A DNA stretch of 64,000 bases from Actinacidiphila yeochonensis CN732 (GCF_000745345.1 NZ_JQNR01000005.1:4526001-4590000), one strand, 5' to 3'; shown: positions 50,115-60,710, counted from the first letter of the stretch. The notes: generated by a model not told the origin, from the sequence alone. A program made the numbers and translations.

Positions 50115-50158
50115 TTGACGCGGTGTGCCCGCGTGGCTAGCGTCGCGAGAGCGTTCTC
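50115..50158 (+). promoter_or_regulatory. Promoter and LacI-type operator of the GH59 gene
   Basis: TTGACG (50115-50120), exactly 17 bp, then TAGCGT (50138-50143) make a consensus-like housekeeping promoter. GAGAGCGTTCTC (50147-50158) lies at the expected transcription start; it differs at one base from a perfect CG-centred palindrome of LacI type. The 230-bp leader up to the ATG at 50390 shows no gene. Confidence 0.7.
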
Positions 50159-50389
50159 CACCGCCGTCGGCTGCCCCCACTGTTTCCGGCCAGGCCAGGA
50201 GCCCCATGCGTGCCCGTCCGCCGTGCGTCGCCGCCCGCGTCCTGACAACGATGTCCAGCGCATCGTCGCGGGACGCCGCGCGCGTGCGGCCCGACGGACC
50301 CGCCACCTCCGCCGCGCCCTCTCCTCCGGAAGCGGCCTCCGACAGCCGGTGCGCGCGAACACCCGCCCCCTGACGAAGGGTTGCCCCCC

Positions 50390-53158
50390 ATGGCCCGTCA
50401 ATGGCGCTCCGCCGTGCTCTGCGTCCTCGCCCTCCTCGCCGCGCTGCTGGCCGCCGTGCCCACCGTCGCCCGAGCGGCCGGGCCCACCGCGATCACGCTG
50501 GACGGGACGAAGGGCGGGCGGACCTTCGACGGCATCGGCGCGATCAGCGGCGGAGGCGGCAACTCCCGTCTGCTCAGCGACTATCCGGCCGCGCAGCGCT
50601 CGCAGATCCTGGACTACCTCTTCAAGCCCGGCTACGGCGCCGACCTGCAACTGCTCAAGCTGGAGATCGGCGGTGACGCCAACTCCACCGACGGGTCCGA
50701 GCCGTCGATCGAGCACACCAAGGGCCAGATCAACTGCGACGCCGGCTACGAGTTCCAGCTCGCCGAACAGGCCCGCGCGCGCAACCCCGCGATCAAGCTC
50801 TACGGGCTGGCCTGGGCCGCGCCCGGCTGGATCAGCGGCGGCTTCTGGTCCACCGACACCATCGACTACCTGATCTCCTGGCTCGGTTGCGCCAAGCAGC
50901 ACGGCCTGGACATCAGCTACCTCGGCGGCTGGAACGAGCGCGGCCACGACGCCGGCTGGTACGTCCAGCTGCGCTCCGCGCTCGACGCCGCCGGATACGG
51001 GTCCGTGCGGATCGTCGCCGACGACAGCGGCTGGAGCGTCGCCGACGACATGGCCGCCGACCCCGCCTTCGACGACGCCGTCTCCGTCATCGGCGCCCAC
51101 TACCCGTGCGAGGGCGGCGACGGCGGCAGCGCCGACACCTGCTCCAGCACCGACACCGCCAAGAACAACGGCAAGCCGCTGTGGGCCTCGGAGAACGGCT
51201 CGCAGGACATGGACTCCGGCGCGCCCGCCCTGGTCCGCTCCATCGTCCGCGGCTACGTGGACGCGAGGATGACCGCCTACCTCAACTGGCCCCTGGTGGC
51301 GGCGATCTACCCCAACCTGCCGTACGCGACCGTCGGGTTGGCGACCGCCGGCTCGCCCTGGTCCGGCCACTACAGCGTCGGCGAGGACACCTGGGCCACC
51401 GCGCAGTTCACCCAGTTCGCCCAGCCGGGCTGGACGTTCGTCGACTCCGCCTCCGGCTACCTCGGCGGCGCCGAGTCCAACGGCTCCTACGTCAGCCTGA
51501 AGTCGCCGAACGGAACCGACTGGTCCACCGTCCTGGAGACGACCACCGCCACCGCCGCGCAGACGGCGACCCTCCACGTGCAGGGCGGCCTGTCCGCCGG
51601 CACCGTCCACGTGTGGGCCACCGACGTCGACAACCCCAGCGCCGCGACCGACCTCGCGCACACCCAGGACCTCACCCCCTCCGGCGGCACCTACACGCTG
51701 ACGCTCCAGCCGGGCTACGTCTACACCGTCACCACCACGACCGGCCAGGGCAAGGGCACCGCCGCGGCGCCCGCCGACCACGCGCTCGCGCTGCCCTACT
51801 CCGACGGCTACGACGCCGACGCCACCGGCACCGAGGCCCGCTACCTGTCCGACATGCAGGGCTCGTTCGAGGTCCGGCCGTGCGCCGCGGGCCGCTCCGG
51901 GCAGTGCGTGCAGCAGGTGACACCGGTCAAGCCGATCGAGTGGCAGGACGACTCCGACGCCTTCACCCTCGGCGGCGACCCCACCTGGTCGGACTACACG
52001 GTGAAGACCGACGTCGACCTCCAGCAGGCCGGCACCGTCGACCTCCTGGGCCGTGCGAACACCCAAGCGCGGCCGCAGAGCCACCAGGCCGGGTACGAGC
52101 TGCGGATCGCCGACACCGGCTCCTGGTCCATCGTCCGCGGCTCCACCTCGGGCACCCTGACCACCCTCGCCTCCGGCAGCCACGCCGCGCTCGGCCTGAA
52201 CACCTGGCACACCCTCGGGCTCGGCTTCTCCGGAGACCGGATCACCGCCACCCTGGACGGCGCCACCCTCGGCACCGCCACCGACAGCGCCTACCACACC
52301 GGCCAGATCGGCTTCGGCACCGCCGGCTACCAGACCGACCAGTTCGACAACCTGTCCGTCACCGCCAACCCGCCCGGTGACATCGGCGGCGTCCTCAAGG
52401 GCCGCCAGTCCGGCCTGTGCGCCGACGTCACCGCCGCCGGGCACGGCGACGGCACCCCCGTCGCGCTGTGGGACTGCGACGGCGCGGCCAACCAGCACTG
52501 GACAGCCACCCCGGCCGGCCAGCTCACCGTCTACAGCGACAGCACCTGCCTGGCCCCGGCCGGCGGCGGCACCGCCGACGGCACGGCCGTACAGATCCAC
52601 GCCTGCGACGGGAGCACCGCGCAGAAGTGGACGGTGAAGGCCGACGGCAGCGTCGTCAACGCCGCCTCCGGCAGCTGCCTGGACGCCACCGGCCAGGCCA
52701 CCGCCCCCGGCACGGCCCTGGAGCTGTGGGGGTGCAACGGCGGACCCAACCAGCTGTGGGACCGCGGTGACACCAGCGGGCCGCTGCGCGGGCAGGACTC
52801 CGGGCGCTGCGTCGACGTCCCGGCCCTCAGCCAGGACGACGGCACCCGGCCCGCGCTGTGGGACTGCAACGGCGGCGGCAACCAGGTGTGGACCTCCACC
52901 GCCGGCAACCAGCTGACCGTCTACGGCACCAAGTGCCTGGGCACGGTCGGCGGCGCCACCGCCGACGGGACCGCTGTGGAGATCCGCGCCTGCACCGGAG
53001 CCGCCACGCAGGCGTGGCGGGTCCGCTCCGACGGCACCGTCGTGAACGTCGGCTCCGGCACCTGCCTGGACGTCACCGGCGGCGGCACCGCCGACAGCGC
53101 CCCGCTGGAGATCTGGACCTGCCACGACGCCGGCAACCAGAAGTGGGCCCGCGCCTGA
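50390..53158 (+). CDS. Secreted GH59 galactosidase with two ricin-B (CBM13) domains
   Basis: A GH59 beta-galactosidase/galactocerebrosidase-like enzyme of 922 residues. The Sec signal is residues 1-30. The GH59 barrel starts GGRTFDGIGAISGGGGNSRL and SQILDYLFKPGYGADLQLLK. The acid/base Glu183 is in YLGGWNERGHDAGWY and the nucleophile Glu268 in PLWASENGSQ. A beta-sandwich (about 470-665) matches the lectin domain of human GALC. Two ricin-type CBM13 modules follow, with repeated CxDVxxxGxxDGTPVxLWxCxG-like units. GH59 enzymes release galactose from beta-galactosides and arabinogalactan. It is probably induced by a galactoside through the LacI-type operator. Confidence 0.93.
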   Translation: MARQWRSAVLCVLALLAALLAAVPTVARAAGPTAITLDGTKGGRTFDGIGAISGGGGNSRLLSDYPAAQRSQILDYLFKPGYGADLQLLKLEIGGDANSTDGSEPSIEHTKGQINCDAGYEFQLAEQARARNPAIKLYGLAWAAPGWISGGFWSTDTIDYLISWLGCAKQHGLDISYLGGWNERGHDAGWYVQLRSALDAAGYGSVRIVADDSGWSVADDMAADPAFDDAVSVIGAHYPCEGGDGGSADTCSSTDTAKNNGKPLWASENGSQDMDSGAPALVRSIVRGYVDARMTAYLNWPLVAAIYPNLPYATVGLATAGSPWSGHYSVGEDTWATAQFTQFAQPGWTFVDSASGYLGGAESNGSYVSLKSPNGTDWSTVLETTTATAAQTATLHVQGGLSAGTVHVWATDVDNPSAATDLAHTQDLTPSGGTYTLTLQPGYVYTVTTTTGQGKGTAAAPADHALALPYSDGYDADATGTEARYLSDMQGSFEVRPCAAGRSGQCVQQVTPVKPIEWQDDSDAFTLGGDPTWSDYTVKTDVDLQQAGTVDLLGRANTQARPQSHQAGYELRIADTGSWSIVRGSTSGTLTTLASGSHAALGLNTWHTLGLGFSGDRITATLDGATLGTATDSAYHTGQIGFGTAGYQTDQFDNLSVTANPPGDIGGVLKGRQSGLCADVTAAGHGDGTPVALWDCDGAANQHWTATPAGQLTVYSDSTCLAPAGGGTADGTAVQIHACDGSTAQKWTVKADGSVVNAASGSCLDATGQATAPGTALELWGCNGGPNQLWDRGDTSGPLRGQDSGRCVDVPALSQDDGTRPALWDCNGGGNQVWTSTAGNQLTVYGTKCLGTVGGATADGTAVEIRACTGAATQAWRVRSDGTVVNVGSGTCLDVTGGGTADSAPLEIWTCHDAGNQKWARA

Positions 53159-53374
53159 CCCGGGTTCCGTCAACCCGCCGCGCCCCCGCGGCCCCCTCTC
53201 GCGCGGGTCGCGGTGGGAGGTCCGGGGAGCGCCGGCCGGGTCCGGCGGGCGCCCCGGGCGGCCGGCGGCTCCTCTCCTGGGGTGAACGACGGTTGTGCCT
53301 GGCCCGTCCGGGCGGCGCGGGCCGATAGGAAGGAGAGCGGCAGGTCGGACCGGGCAGAGGAAGAGGGCTGGGGC

Positions 53375-54958
53375 ATGGACGCGGACAAGGGGCGGCGCCC
53401 CCGCCGGACACCCAGGCCCCGCCGGGAGTCCGGCGAACGAGTCGACCGGCTCTACCGCACCCTGCTGCGGCGTCAGAAGAGCGCGCTGTCGCCGCAGGAC
53501 GTGGCGGTCGCGGACCTGCCGAAGGTGCGCATCGCCGTCGGCGCCGCCGCGCTCGGCAACACCATGGAGTGGTTCGACTTCGGCGTCTACGCCTACCTGG
53601 CCGGCACCCTCGGGAAGGTCTTCTTCCCGTCCGGCTCCTCGGGCACCCAGGTCGTGTCGACGTTCGCCACCTTCGCCGCCGCGTTCCTGGTGCGGCCGCT
53701 CGGCGGGTTCGTGTTCGGGCCGCTCGGCGACCGGATCGGGCGGCAGAAGGTGCTGGCCATCACGATGATCATGATGGCGGCCGGCACCCTCGCGGTCGGC
53801 GTACTGCCCAGCTACCACACCGCCGGGTTCGCGGCGCCGGTCCTGCTGCTGGTGTGCCGCCTGGTCCAGGGGTTCTCCACCGGCGGCGAGTACGCCGGCG
53901 CCACCACGTACATCGCGGAGTTCGCGCCCGACCGGCGGCGTGGCTTCCTCGGCAGCTGGCTCGACTTCGGCACGTTCGTCGGGTACTCGTTCGGCTCCGG
54001 CCTGGTCACCGTCCTCACCGCGACCCTCGGCAGCGGCCGGCTGGAGGACTGGGGCTGGCGCATCCCGTTCCTGGTCGCCGGCCCGCTGGGCGTGATCGGC
54101 CTGTACATGCGGCTGAAGCTGGAGGACACACCCGCCTTCAAGGAGGAGGCCGAGGCCGCGCAGGCCGCCTCCGAGAAGGAGGCGGAGGGCGCGCCCGTGG
54201 AGGAGGCCCGGCAGTCCGGCCACGGGCGGCTGCGCGACATCTTCGCCCACCACTGGCAGGCCATGCTCATCTGCATGGGCCTGGTCCTGCTCTACAACGT
54301 CACCAACTACATGGTGACCTCCTACCTGCCCACCTACATGACGTCCACCCTGCACCAGGACGACACCACCGCGCAGCTGCTGGTGCTGGGCACGATGCTG
54401 CTCGTGGTCCTCACCATCACCCTGGTGGGCCACAGCTCGGACCGGTGGGGCCGCAGACCGGTGTTCATGGTCGGCAGCGTCGCGCTGGTGGCCCTGTCCG
54501 TTCCGGCGTTCCTGCTGATCCAGCAGGGCGGCATCGCGCTGCCCGCGGTCGGCTGCGCCATCCTCGGCCTGCTCCTCGTCACCTACGCGGGTACGTCGGC
54601 GGCGACGCTGCCGGCGCTGTTCCCGACCCGCATCCGCTACGGCGCGCTGTCCATCGCGTTCAACATCTCCGTGTCGCTGTTCGGCGGCACCACCCCGCTC
54701 GTCACCTCGGCGCTGGTGGCGGCCACCGGCGACAAGATGGTCCCGGCGTACTACCTGATGGTGGCCGGCGTGGTCGGGCTCGTCTCCACCTTCTTCCTGT
54801 GGGAGACGGCCGGACTGCCGCTGAGAGGGTCCCGGGCGATGGTCGAGACGCCCGGACAGGCCCACCGGCTGGTGGCCCGCAGCCGCACGGCGGCCGGTCG
54901 GCAGGCGCGTGACGTGTGGCTGCGCATCCGCGGCCGCGGCGGACACCACGACGAGTAG
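53375..54958 (+). CDS. MFS metabolite:H+ symporter (ProP/ShiA-like)
   Basis: A 527-residue transporter of the metabolite-H+ symporter group. The hallmark GNTMEWFDFGVYAYLAGTLG lies before helix 1; RPLGGFVFGPLGDRIGRQKV is the A-motif; and LVCRLVQGFSTGGEYAGATT in helix 4 is typical of ProP/KgtP/ShiA. Substrates in this group are osmolytes, dicarboxylates or shikimate. N-terminal 50 residues are basic and the C-terminus extends about 60 residues into the cytoplasm. Start ATG 53375 has GAAGAGGG. It lies between the GH59 and RpiR genes; a role in sugar uptake is not implied by its family. Confidence 0.9.
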   Translation: MDADKGRRPRRTPRPRRESGERVDRLYRTLLRRQKSALSPQDVAVADLPKVRIAVGAAALGNTMEWFDFGVYAYLAGTLGKVFFPSGSSGTQVVSTFATFAAAFLVRPLGGFVFGPLGDRIGRQKVLAITMIMMAAGTLAVGVLPSYHTAGFAAPVLLLVCRLVQGFSTGGEYAGATTYIAEFAPDRRRGFLGSWLDFGTFVGYSFGSGLVTVLTATLGSGRLEDWGWRIPFLVAGPLGVIGLYMRLKLEDTPAFKEEAEAAQAASEKEAEGAPVEEARQSGHGRLRDIFAHHWQAMLICMGLVLLYNVTNYMVTSYLPTYMTSTLHQDDTTAQLLVLGTMLLVVLTITLVGHSSDRWGRRPVFMVGSVALVALSVPAFLLIQQGGIALPAVGCAILGLLLVTYAGTSAATLPALFPTRIRYGALSIAFNISVSLFGGTTPLVTSALVAATGDKMVPAYYLMVAGVVGLVSTFFLWETAGLPLRGSRAMVETPGQAHRLVARSRTAAGRQARDVWLRIRGRGGHHDE

Positions 54959-55035
54959 GGCGCCGGCCGCCGCGGGACGGAGGCGGTCTGACGGGCCGCC
55001 GGCGAAGGAGGGCGTCCGCCGCCTCTGGGAGACCC

Positions 55036-55926
55036 CTACGGCGGGGGCTGCTTGTACGACCGCACCGCCTCGGTGGTGGCCGCCATCGCCTCCGTCGTCT
55101 GGTCGTAGGTGCGCTGGGCCACCGCGACGTAGAGCAGGTCGAGCACGGCCATCTGGGCGTGCCGGCTGAGGATGCTGGCGTGCCCGGGCGCGTCGGTGGG
55201 CACCGCCGTGGTGAGCAGCAGGTCGACGCGGCGGGCCAGCGGCGAGCGCGGGTCGTTGGTGAGGCCGACGGTGGTGGCCCCGCGCCCGGCGGCCTCACCG
55301 GCCAGGTCCACCACCTCGCGGGTGCTGCCGCTGTGCGAGATGGCGACCATGACGTCCAGCGGGCCGAGCAGCGCGGCGCCGGTGAGGGCCACCTGGGTGT
55401 CGCTCCAGGACCACACGGGAACGCCGATCCGGAAGACCCGGTGCTGGAACTCCGCGCCCATCCCCGCGCTGCCGCCGGTGCCGCAGATCTCCACCCGGCG
55501 GGCTCCGGCGATCGCGGACGCGGCCCGTTCGACGGCCGGCAGGTCCAGCCGGGCCAGGGTGTCGCCGACGGTGTGCCGCACGGCGGCCGAGATCGCGTCG
55601 GCGACCTGGGCGAGCTCGTCGTCCTCGGAGATCTGCCGGCCGATGTTGGCCTGCCACGTCTCACGCCCGGAGCGTCCGGTGTCGGAGGCCAGCGCGATCC
55701 GCAGCGACGCGTAGCCGGGCAGCCCGAGGGAGCGGCAGAAGCGGGTGACGCTGCCCGTGGAGACGCCGCAGGCGTCGGCGAAGTCGAGGATGGTCATCCG
55801 GGCCGCGGCCGCCGGGTCGTCCAGGATCAGCGCGGCGGCGGCCCGCTGTGCCTCGGGCAGCCCCGGCAGGAGGGCGCGGATGCGCTCGACGACGCCGTCG
55901 TCGGCGAGCTCGAAACCTGGACGCAT
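55036..55926 (-). CDS. MurR/RpiR-family regulator
   Basis: A 296-residue RpiR regulator. The N-terminal HTH (AAALILDDPAAAARMTILDF, ACGVSTGSVTRFCRSLGLPG) is followed by a SIS sugar-phosphate-binding domain (VEICGTGGSAGMGAEFQHRV, VMVAISHSGSTREVVDLA). Regulators of this type sense N-acetylhexosamine phosphates or similar. The ATG at 55926 has GGGAGG. It is divergent from the GH20-GH29 operon, and matching AGAATAATTNTTC boxes stand in front of both, so it probably autoregulates and controls that operon. Confidence 0.93.
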   Translation of the reverse strand: MRPGFELADDGVVERIRALLPGLPEAQRAAAALILDDPAAAARMTILDFADACGVSTGSVTRFCRSLGLPGYASLRIALASDTGRSGRETWQANIGRQISEDDELAQVADAISAAVRHTVGDTLARLDLPAVERAASAIAGARRVEICGTGGSAGMGAEFQHRVFRIGVPVWSWSDTQVALTGAALLGPLDVMVAISHSGSTREVVDLAGEAAGRGATTVGLTNDPRSPLARRVDLLLTTAVPTDAPGHASILSRHAQMAVLDLLYVAVAQRTYDQTTEAMAATTEAVRSYKQPPP

Positions 55927-55949
55927 GGGGCGAACCTCCCGGGAGGCGT

Positions 55950-56071
55950 GAACAATTATTCTTCATTTCATGGTGATGCTGTGTCAATTCCCTTGCCTGA
56001 ACGCTGTCTGACCTCTTGACGGCAACCGGAAGCAGCGTCCAGAGTCCTCCGCCAGTGGAGAATAATTTTTC
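55950..56071. promoter_or_regulatory. Two RpiR-type boxes between rpiR and the GH20 operon
   Basis: GAACAATTATTCTTC (55950-55964) and GAGAATAATTTTTC (56058-56071) share, in opposite orientation, AGAATAATTnTTC. They are strikingly AT-rich for this genome. Box 1 lies close to the rpiR start, box 2 is 20 bp before the GH20 ATG. Confidence 0.8.
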
Positions 56072-56090
56072 TTCGACTGGGAGCCCCGCC

Positions 56091-58081
56091 ATGACATCCC
56101 CTGACGCCGCCGGCCGCACCACCACGCCGCGCGCCCGCACCCTGCCGAGATCGCTGGCCGCCGGAGCGGCCTGCCTCGTGCTGACGTCCGCCGTCCTCGC
56201 CGGTACCGGCGCCGCCGCCGTGGCCGCCACGACGGGCACCGCCGCAGCCACCACGGCCGCCGCCGCGCCCGCCGCGATCCCCGCGCTCGACGCCTGGACG
56301 CCCGCGCGCGGTTCGCTGCGCCTCGGCCCGACCACGCGGATCGCCACCGACGCCGCCGACCGCGCCACCGCGGCCACCCTCGCCGGGGACCTGCTGCAGG
56401 CCCGCGGCTGGCACGTGCCCGTCGTCAACGGCCCCGCCCGGCCCGGCGACATCGTGCTGCGCGCCGACGCCGGGAAGACCGCCCTCGGCGCGGAGGGGTA
56501 CACCCTCAGCATCGGCTCGCAGGCACTGATCACCGGCCGCACCGACGACGGCGTCTTCTACGGCACCCGCACCCTCCTGCAGATGCTCACCGCCGGAACC
56601 ACCCTGCCGGCCGGCAGCACCACGGACGTGCCCAGCGCCAAGGAGCGGGCCGTCGGCGTCTGCGCCTGCTACACGTACAACACCGACGCCTGGTTCGACC
56701 GCCTCATCAAGGACATGGCGTACCTCAAGCTCAACACCCTGCACGTCGAGCTGAAGGTGAAGAGCACCGAGTACCCGGGCGTCAACACCTTCTCGTACTA
56801 CACCCCGGCCGAGGCCAGGTCCCTCGTGGCGCTGGCGGCGAAGTACCACGTCACGGTGATCCCGGAGATCAACTCGCCCGGCCACACGGACCCGTACATC
56901 GCCGACTACCCCGACCTCCAGCTCACCGACAAGAACGGCACGAAGGACCCGACGCGGCTGGACGTCACCAACCCCGACGCGTTCACCTTCTACACCCACC
57001 TGGTCGACGCCGACCTCAAGCTCTTCCCCGGCCCCTACTTCCACATGGGCGCCGACGAGTACATGGTCAACTCGGCCTACTCCAACTTCCCCCAGCTGCT
57101 CGCCTACGCACAGGCGAAGTTCGGGCCGAACGCCACCGCGCAGGACGCCTACGTCGACTTCGTCAACCGCGTCGACGACTACGTCCGCTCCAAGGGCCGC
57201 ACCCTGCGGATCTGGAACGACGGCCTGACCGGCGCCAACACCGTGCCGCTCAACAAGGACATCGTCATCGAGCACTGGCTGCCCGAGCAGGAGACCACCC
57301 AGCAGCTCCTGGACTCCGGCTACCAGGTGATGAACGCCAGCGACTCCTGGTACTACGTGCGCGGCGGCTACCAGCCCCCGGCCAAGAGCCTGTACGAGTC
57401 CGACTGGAACCAGCTCGACTTCGCCGACCAGACCGTCACCGACCCCGACGGCCGCGTCACCGGCGCCGAGTACATGGTCTGGCCGGACAACTACGGCAAG
57501 GAGAACGAGAACACCACCCAGACCCAGATGTTCGACTCCCTGCGCGTCTTCGCCCAGGAGGTGTGGGGCAGCCCCCGGCCCACCGCCGACTACGCCGGCT
57601 TCACCGCCATCGCGAGCGCCCTCGGCCACGCCCCGGCTACGGCCCCGACTGGGTGCAGCCGCTGGCCGCCGGCACCTACAAGCTGACCGACGCCGGCCGC
57701 GCCCTCGGCTCCGCCGCCACCCCGGGCACCGCGCTGGCCACCGGCTCCACCGCCGGCAGCTGGAGCCTGGCGCCGACCAGCGACGGCTACTACACCCTCA
57801 CCGACACCGCCACCGGGCTGTGCGCCGACGTCAAGCACGGCACCACCAACGGCATGGGCGTCGTCGAGCAGGAGGGCGCCGGCGCCACGGCCGAGACCTG
57901 CGCCCCCACCGAGAGCCAGAAGTGGCAGCTGGAGCCGGTCCCCGGCGGCTACCGGATCGTCGACGCCATCACCCAGCAGGCGCTCCAGGCGCCGGCCGCC
58001 GGAGGCCCCGTCGTCCAGCAGCCCCGCGACGCCGCGCGCGGCTACGTGTGGCGCTTCACCACCATTGGAGGCAAGAAGTGA
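56091..58081 (+). pseudogene. Secreted GH20 beta-N-acetylhexosaminidase (one frameshift)
   Basis: A GH20 enzyme of about 663 residues, removing terminal N-acetylhexosamine. It has a Sec signal with long Ala/Thr tail (to about residue 60), the GH20b N-domain, and the barrel with the catalytic Asp322-Glu323 in HMGADEYM. Other barrel motifs are HVELKVKSTEYPG, PEINSPGHTDPY and YMVWPDNYGKEN. Near residue 514 the frame changes; one C restored in the CCCC run at 57631-57634 (GHAPGYGPDWVQPL) leads into a ricin-like C-terminal domain ending TTIGGKK. Start ATG 56091. The stop overlaps the GH29 start by GTGA. Substrate analogy is to lacto-N-biosidase-type relatives. Confidence 0.87.
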
Positions 58082-59979
58082 TCAGCCGCCGGAACCTGTT
58101 GCGCACCGGGACCGCCGCCGCCGTGGCGGCCGGCAGCGGGCTGAGCGCCGCCACGGCCGCCCAGGCCGCGCCCGCCGGCGGCGCGGACGCCGTATCGCCC
58201 GCCGGCTCCGGCCCGATCCGGCCCGCCTCCGTCATGCCGGTCGAGGCCGGTGACACGGCGGAGCAGATCCTCGCCAAGGCCGCCGCCATCGTCCCGCGGG
58301 CACCCCAGGTGGCCTGGCAGCAGCGGGAGGTGACCGGCTTCACCCACTTCGGGATGAACACCTTCACCGACCGCGAGTGGGGCTCCGGCTGCGAGGACGA
58401 GGCGTGGTTCGACCCGGCGGACGCGGACGTCGACCAGTGGATGCGCGCCTACAAGGCGGCGGGCATGAAGCAGGTGATGCTCACCGCCAAGCACCACGAC
58501 GGCTTCGTGGTCTACCCCACCCGCTACTCCAACCACTCCGTCATAGCCAGCCCCTGGTGGTACCGCGGCGGCACCCCCGACGCCGAGGCCACCCGTGCCC
58601 GCGCCCGGGCCGAGGCCGCCCGCGGCACCGACCCGTCGGCCTACTGGCGCATCCGCCAGGCCGGCGACACCAACCCGCACGGCGACATCCTCGGCAGCTA
58701 CCTGAGCGCCGCCCGCCGGGCCGGCCTGCGGGTCGGGGTGTACCTCTCGCCCGCCGACGGCTCCGAACTCCCGCACGCCTGGCACCAGACGTTCGTCCAG
58801 CAGATCGTCGCCAAGCACGACGCCGGCCACTCCCTCAGCATCGAGGAGCAGTCGACCTACGACGACCGCGACCGCACTCCGGCCGGCATGGGCCGCTACG
58901 GCAGCGGCAGCGCCGTCACCACCCGCACCATCCCCACCCTGGTCGAGGGCGACGACCGCGCGCAGGCACTGGCCGCCGGCCGGCTGCCGAAGTTCACGGT
59001 CTCCTGCGACGACTACAACGCCTACTACCTCAACCAGCTCTACGAGCTGTTCACCCAGTACGGCCCGATCGACGAGCTGTGGCTGGACGGCGCCAACCCG
59101 TGGACGTCCAGCGGCGTCACCGAGACGTACGACTTCACCACCTGGTTCAAGCTGATCCACGCGCTCTCCCCGGACACCGTCACCTTCGCCGGACCGCAGG
59201 GCACCCGCTGGGTCGGCAACGAGGACGGGGCCGCCCGCACCACCGAGTGGAGCGTCACCCCCGCCACCGCCGACCCCGCCACCGCCCACGGCGAGGGCCT
59301 GCTGCCCAACGGCGCCCAGGTCGACGACATCGGCTCGGACGCGGCACTCACCGCGCCCGGCGTCCGCTTCCTCCAGTGGTTCCCCGCCGAGGCGGATGTC
59401 TCCATCCGCCCCGGCTGGTTCTGGCATGCCGACGAACAGCCCAAGACCGCGGCGCAGTTGACCCAGATCTACCGCGACACGGTCGGCCGCAACGCGGTGA
59501 TGCTGCTCAACGTCCCGCCGGACAAGGCGGGCCGCGTGGACGACGCCGACGTCGCCGCGCTGACCGCCTTCGGCAGCGCCGTCGAGGCGACCTACGGGCA
59601 CGACCTGCTGGTCCGGGCCAGGCCCGCGGCGCTGGCCCGCACCCTCACCGACGGGCGGCTGGAGACCTCCTGGTCCCCGTCGCGCGGCGCCACCACCGGC
59701 ACGGTGGAGCTGGAACTCGCCTCCGGCACCGTCTTCGACCAGGTGCGGCTCGGGGAGGACATCCGCACCGGCCAGCACGTGCAGGCGTTCACCGTCTCGG
59801 TGTTCGACGGCACCGCCTGGACCACCGTCGCCGAGGGCAGCACCATCGGCTACGCGCGCGTCCTCCAGGTGGCCCCGCCGGTCGGCGCCAGCCGGCTGCG
59901 GGTGGCCGTCACCCGCTCCCGCGGCCCGTTCCGACTGGCCACGCTGGGCCTGTACCGGACGGCGCCGACCGCCGGCTGA
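58078..59979 (+). CDS. Secreted GH29 alpha-L-fucosidase with discoidin domain
   Basis: A GH29 enzyme of 633 residues with a twin-arginine signal (SRRNLLRTG), implying Tat export as a folded protein. The barrel shows TGFTHFGMNTFTDREWG, MLTAKHHDGFVVYPTRYSNH, RVGVYLSPAD and the nucleophile Asp in DELWLDGANPW. The C-terminal 130 residues (LLVRARPAALARTLTDGRLE, VFDQVRLGEDIRTGQHVQAF) form an F5/8-type carbohydrate-binding domain. GTG 58078 overlaps the GH20 stop and has a perfect GGAGG. With GH20 it would trim fucosylated N-acetyl-glycans under RpiR control. Confidence 0.93.
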   Translation: MISRRNLLRTGTAAAVAAGSGLSAATAAQAAPAGGADAVSPAGSGPIRPASVMPVEAGDTAEQILAKAAAIVPRAPQVAWQQREVTGFTHFGMNTFTDREWGSGCEDEAWFDPADADVDQWMRAYKAAGMKQVMLTAKHHDGFVVYPTRYSNHSVIASPWWYRGGTPDAEATRARARAEAARGTDPSAYWRIRQAGDTNPHGDILGSYLSAARRAGLRVGVYLSPADGSELPHAWHQTFVQQIVAKHDAGHSLSIEEQSTYDDRDRTPAGMGRYGSGSAVTTRTIPTLVEGDDRAQALAAGRLPKFTVSCDDYNAYYLNQLYELFTQYGPIDELWLDGANPWTSSGVTETYDFTTWFKLIHALSPDTVTFAGPQGTRWVGNEDGAARTTEWSVTPATADPATAHGEGLLPNGAQVDDIGSDAALTAPGVRFLQWFPAEADVSIRPGWFWHADEQPKTAAQLTQIYRDTVGRNAVMLLNVPPDKAGRVDDADVAALTAFGSAVEATYGHDLLVRARPAALARTLTDGRLETSWSPSRGATTGTVELELASGTVFDQVRLGEDIRTGQHVQAFTVSVFDGTAWTTVAEGSTIGYARVLQVAPPVGASRLRVAVTRSRGPFRLATLGLYRTAPTAG

Positions 59980-59987
59980 GCGAGGCG

Positions 59988-60132
59988 CGGGAGGGGAGGG
60001 GCCGCGCCGGCGGGCGCGGCCCTCCCCTCCCGGCGTCCCCGAGCCCGGCCCGCGGGCTTCCGACGGCCGGGCCGGCCGGGGCGCCTCACGCACACGCCCG
60101 GGCGCGTTTTGCCGCCCGGCCGGGCGTGTGCG
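59988..60132. terminator. Two strong hairpins ending the GH20-GH29 operon
   Basis: A 20-bp G/C stem with one bulged G (59988-60031, CGGGAGGGGAGGG arm) starts 8 bp after the GH29 stop. A second perfect 13-bp stem (CGCACACGCCCGG, 60089-60132) with a loop containing GTTTTG follows. Confidence 0.8.
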
Positions 60133-60311
60133 GCGGCCGGCGGGCACGGGGAGCGGCGGCCCCGCCGCACGCCCCTTGGCCGGGCGCGGCGGGCCGCCGC
60201 ACCGCCTCTCCCGCGCTTCCGCACGCCGGGCCGCGGAGTGTGAGCGCCCCGCGTGGCGCGGGGCATGTTCCAGCGCGAGGCCGGGAGGGTCCCGGCGGGC
60301 CGGGAGGGGAC

Positions 60312-60706
<395 letters not shown>

Positions 60707-60710
<4 letters not shown>

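Noticed and set aside
48674..54949. Minus-strand open frame of about 2091 codons
   Set aside because: It lies antisense to YihY, the kinase, GH59 and the transporter. Its composition (Val/Gly/Gln-rich, no domains) is the mirror of high-GC codon usage; the plus-strand genes are clearly real.
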